A DNA stretch of 64,000 bases from Sulfoacidibacillus thermotolerans. GTDB taxonomy: Bacteria > Bacillota > Bacilli > Alicyclobacillales > SLC66. Below the pieces are notes generated by a model, which did no database searches, had not been told where the DNA came from, and saw nothing but the letters and a program-made list of their open reading frames with translations. Positions 62,165 to 64,000 of the stretch are shown in pieces. Within the stretch, counting starts at the first letter, position 1; every line of letters begins with the position of its first letter. Position numbers and translations under genes: made by a program. Location: NCBI RefSeq assembly GCF_003144315.1, contig NZ_MPDK01000008.1, positions 1 to 64,000 of the forward strand. Direction: 5' to 3'.

Positions 62165-63487
62165 ATGAATAAAAAATCGCGTTGGATTACGATCGGATCT
62201 TTTTTCACACTCAGCACGGTCATCGCTCTCTCAGGTTGTGCGACACAACCTTCGGCAAACTCCCAAACTGTAAATGCAAAGGGGAGTAATACTCCTGTTC
62301 AAGTAACCTTTTGGGAAGGCATGTCCGGACAACTCGGACAAGTTTTACAACAAATGGTGCAGACTTTTAACGCGACACATCCGGGAATTCACGTTAACGC
62401 AATTTATGAAGGTAGCTATTCTGGAAATGGACCGCTCCAACAAAAACTGATGGCTGCGATCGCCTCTGGCAAAGTACCCGATCTTGTACAACTCGAAATT
62501 CATTCTACCCCGCTTTTTGCCTCAAGTGGAGCCTTACAACCACTTGATTCTTATATGGCAAGCAGTACACACGATCAAAAATCTGACTTTTTAACGGGGC
62601 TCTTAAACAATACTTCTTTTCATGACATCACCTACGGGATACCTTTTAATCGCAGTGTCCCTGTCCTTTACTACAATCCGCAGCTATTTGCCGCAGCGCA
62701 TCTCACAAGTGCCCCAACCACCTGGACACAGTTAGCTCAGGACGCTACAAAACTGACGAAAAAAAGTAAGGAAGTGACTTCCGTATACGGTTTTGAGCCC
62801 GTCAACCAATGGTGGTTTTTTGAATCTCTTGTATGGTCAAACGGCGGTCATCTGATGAATCAAAGCCTCACACAAGCAACATTTGATACACCGCAAGCGG
62901 AAGCAGGAATGAAATTGTGGAGTGATATGGAGAAACAAGGAACCTTAGCTGTCGAATCAGGCCCCAATGAATGGACACAAACCATTGAGGATTTTGGTCA
63001 TGGACGTACAGCCATGTACATCGGATCTGCTGGCGACATGGGACAAATCGCACAGACTGGAGTTCCTTATAGGGCTGCATTTATTCCAAAATTTACCCAA
63101 TATGCGGTACCCACAGGTGGTGCGAACGCGGTGATCTTAGCGAAAGCACCCGCTGCACAGAAAGCTGCTGCATGGAAGTTTATCGAATGGTTTACTGCAA
63201 AACCGCAAACGATCTTTTGGAGTGAACACACTGGCTATTTGCCTGTATTAAAGTCAGCCGTACAATCTCCCGAGATGCAAGCTTATTATTCACAACATCC
63301 TAATCACGCAGTACCAGTAAAGGAACTGCAATATGCAAAACAGGCTCCCTTATCTCCAGACTATTTGCAAGTCTATCAATACATCCAAGATGCTATGGAG
63401 CAGATCCTTGACAATCACATCCCTGTTTCAACTGCGCTGCATACCGCCGTGGTAAAAGCGAATCAAGCGCTAAGTCAAGCACAATAA
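62165..63487 (+). CDS. ugpB: ABC extracellular solute-binding lipoprotein (UgpB type)
   Basis: A 440-residue binding protein of family 1. Signal peptide with lipobox LSGC (Cys24), a short polar linker, then a bilobal domain starting VQVTFWEGMSGQLGQVLQQMVQTFN. SGKVPDLVQLEIHSTPLFASSGALQPLD and YGIPFNRSVPVLYYNPQLF are typical of UgpB-like carbohydrate-binding proteins. It follows the permeases by 29 nt (CCAGGAGG). Substrate glycerol-3-phosphate or glycerophosphodiester by context. Confidence 0.88.
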   Translation: MNKKSRWITIGSFFTLSTVIALSGCATQPSANSQTVNAKGSNTPVQVTFWEGMSGQLGQVLQQMVQTFNATHPGIHVNAIYEGSYSGNGPLQQKLMAAIASGKVPDLVQLEIHSTPLFASSGALQPLDSYMASSTHDQKSDFLTGLLNNTSFHDITYGIPFNRSVPVLYYNPQLFAAAHLTSAPTTWTQLAQDATKLTKKSKEVTSVYGFEPVNQWWFFESLVWSNGGHLMNQSLTQATFDTPQAEAGMKLWSDMEKQGTLAVESGPNEWTQTIEDFGHGRTAMYIGSAGDMGQIAQTGVPYRAAFIPKFTQYAVPTGGANAVILAKAPAAQKAAAWKFIEWFTAKPQTIFWSEHTGYLPVLKSAVQSPEMQAYYSQHPNHAVPVKELQYAKQAPLSPDYLQVYQYIQDAMEQILDNHIPVSTALHTAVVKANQALSQAQ

Positions 63488-63526
63488 CGAAAAGTCAAAT
63501 GTGTGACAAAGAAAGGAATGATTACT

Positions 63527-64000
63527 GTGCCAACTGTCCGTGAACTCTTTCACAACACGTCACAAATAAAAATCGCGCATCGCGGCGCAAGCGCAAATTA
63601 TCCAGAAAATACGCTGCCTTCTTTTCAAGGAGCCATTGAATTAGGAGCCCAAATGATTGAACTTGACGTACATCTCACGCTCGATGAGGAATTGGTAATC
63701 ATTCACGATGCAACTCTCGATCGCACCACAGATCATACGGGTGAGGTCGCTATGTTACCCTGGCACACCATGGCAAAGGCAGACGCGGGAAGCTGGCGAG
63801 GTGAAAGTTTCCGTCACACACCGCTACCCAGGCTACAAGATGTGCTTGCTTGGCTTCCAAACGATATAATGTTAAATCTCGAACTAAAAGGTACCCCCCA
63901 CACCGCTGCTCGCTTGGCCGCACACACACTCAATGCATTAAATCAGTTCCATTGTGAAGAGCGTGTGCTACTCTCTTCCTTTAATCACGAACTGCTGGCC
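63527..64000 (+). CDS. ugpQ: Glycerophosphodiester phosphodiesterase (partial, 3' end beyond window)
   Basis: At least 158 codons from the GTG chosen here (AAAGGA lies 9-10 nt upstream; an ATG at 63518 is 1 nt from that site). The GDPD core is clear: IAHRGASANYPENTLPSF, then IELDVHLTLDEELVIIHDATLDRTT with metal-binding Glu and Asp and catalytic His. It releases glycerol-3-phosphate from glycerophosphodiesters. 39 nt after ugpB, so probably the same operon. Confidence 0.9.
   Translation, partial: MPTVRELFHNTSQIKIAHRGASANYPENTLPSFQGAIELGAQMIELDVHLTLDEELVIIHDATLDRTTDHTGEVAMLPWHTMAKADAGSWRGESFRHTPLPRLQDVLAWLPNDIMLNLELKGTPHTAARLAAHTLNALNQFHCEERVLLSSFNHELLA

Noticed and set aside
1-64000. CRISPR arrays, tRNA and rRNA genes, prophage or integrase genes
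   Set aside because: No regularly spaced repeats, cloverleaf sequences or integrase/terminase-like reading frames were seen on either strand.

Overview
The window looks like chromosomal DNA of an endospore-forming, aerobic, low-to-mid GC Firmicute. Support: strong ribosome binding sites before nearly every gene, frequent GTG/TTG starts, a YhcN/YlaJ sporulation lipoprotein, a SpoIID-like secreted protein, PerR, CsoR, PcrA and Spo0A-box-like sites. A sulfocyanin-like protein beside a heme-copper oxidase recalls acidophilic Alicyclobacillaceae-type bacteria; that placement is inference. No rRNA, tRNA, CRISPR array or prophage was found. The only mobile-element signal is the 5' end of a class C group II intron at the left edge.

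Layout. 1-1.9 kb: intron end, terminator, two secreted proteins (one SpoIID-like) and a CsoR copper repressor. 1.9-6.3 kb: a PAS/GAF/GGDEF/EAL cyclic-di-GMP protein with a cluster of Spo0A-like boxes upstream, then a MarR regulator/MFS exporter pair. 6.4-14.2 kb: malate synthase facing a lactate/glycolate permease-glcE-glcF-glcD operon, with a shared terminator between them; together they could take glycolate (or lactate) through glyoxylate to malate. 14.2-19.7 kb: UbiB-family kinase, ferritin-VIT1 iron/manganese protein, and an Nramp-related transporter with its own promoter and an M-box magnesium riboswitch, plus a 57-residue membrane protein. 19.7-23 kb: a PAS-GGDEF diguanylate cyclase and purT behind a ZTP riboswitch.

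23-34.5 kb: a complete branched-chain amino acid/amide-type ABC transporter (binding protein, two permeases, two ATPases), a methyltransferase, PcrA helicase, an amidase, a YbiT-type ABC-F ATPase and the YhcN-like lipoprotein. 34.5-43.4 kb: a terminal oxidase locus on the minus strand, reading from an unknown membrane protein through a copper P-type ATPase, CtaG, a sulfocyanin-like lipoprotein that lacks two copper ligands, a membrane-anchored cupredoxin, then oxidase subunits II, I and III and a small membrane protein. 43.5-52.9 kb: RecQ, an APC permease, an MFS transporter, PerR divergent from a 1-Cys peroxiredoxin with a PerR box between them, a radical SAM/SPASM protein, cytosine deaminase and MsrA.

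53-60.4 kb: an acetone carboxylase module. A sigma-54-type activator faces acxA-acxB-acxC, which has a near-consensus -24/-12 promoter and three tandem palindromes upstream that look like enhancer sites. 60.4-64 kb: a sugar/glycerol-3-phosphate-type ABC transporter followed by a glycerophosphodiester phosphodiesterase cut by the window end.

The points most worth follow-up are the sulfocyanin-like protein with an eroded copper site inside the oxidase operon, the oxidase subunit I lacking the usual proton-channel Asp and Lys, the M-box-controlled Nramp-related transporter with its small partner, the ZTP-purT pairing, the enhancer array of the acx operon, and the class C intron behind a terminator.
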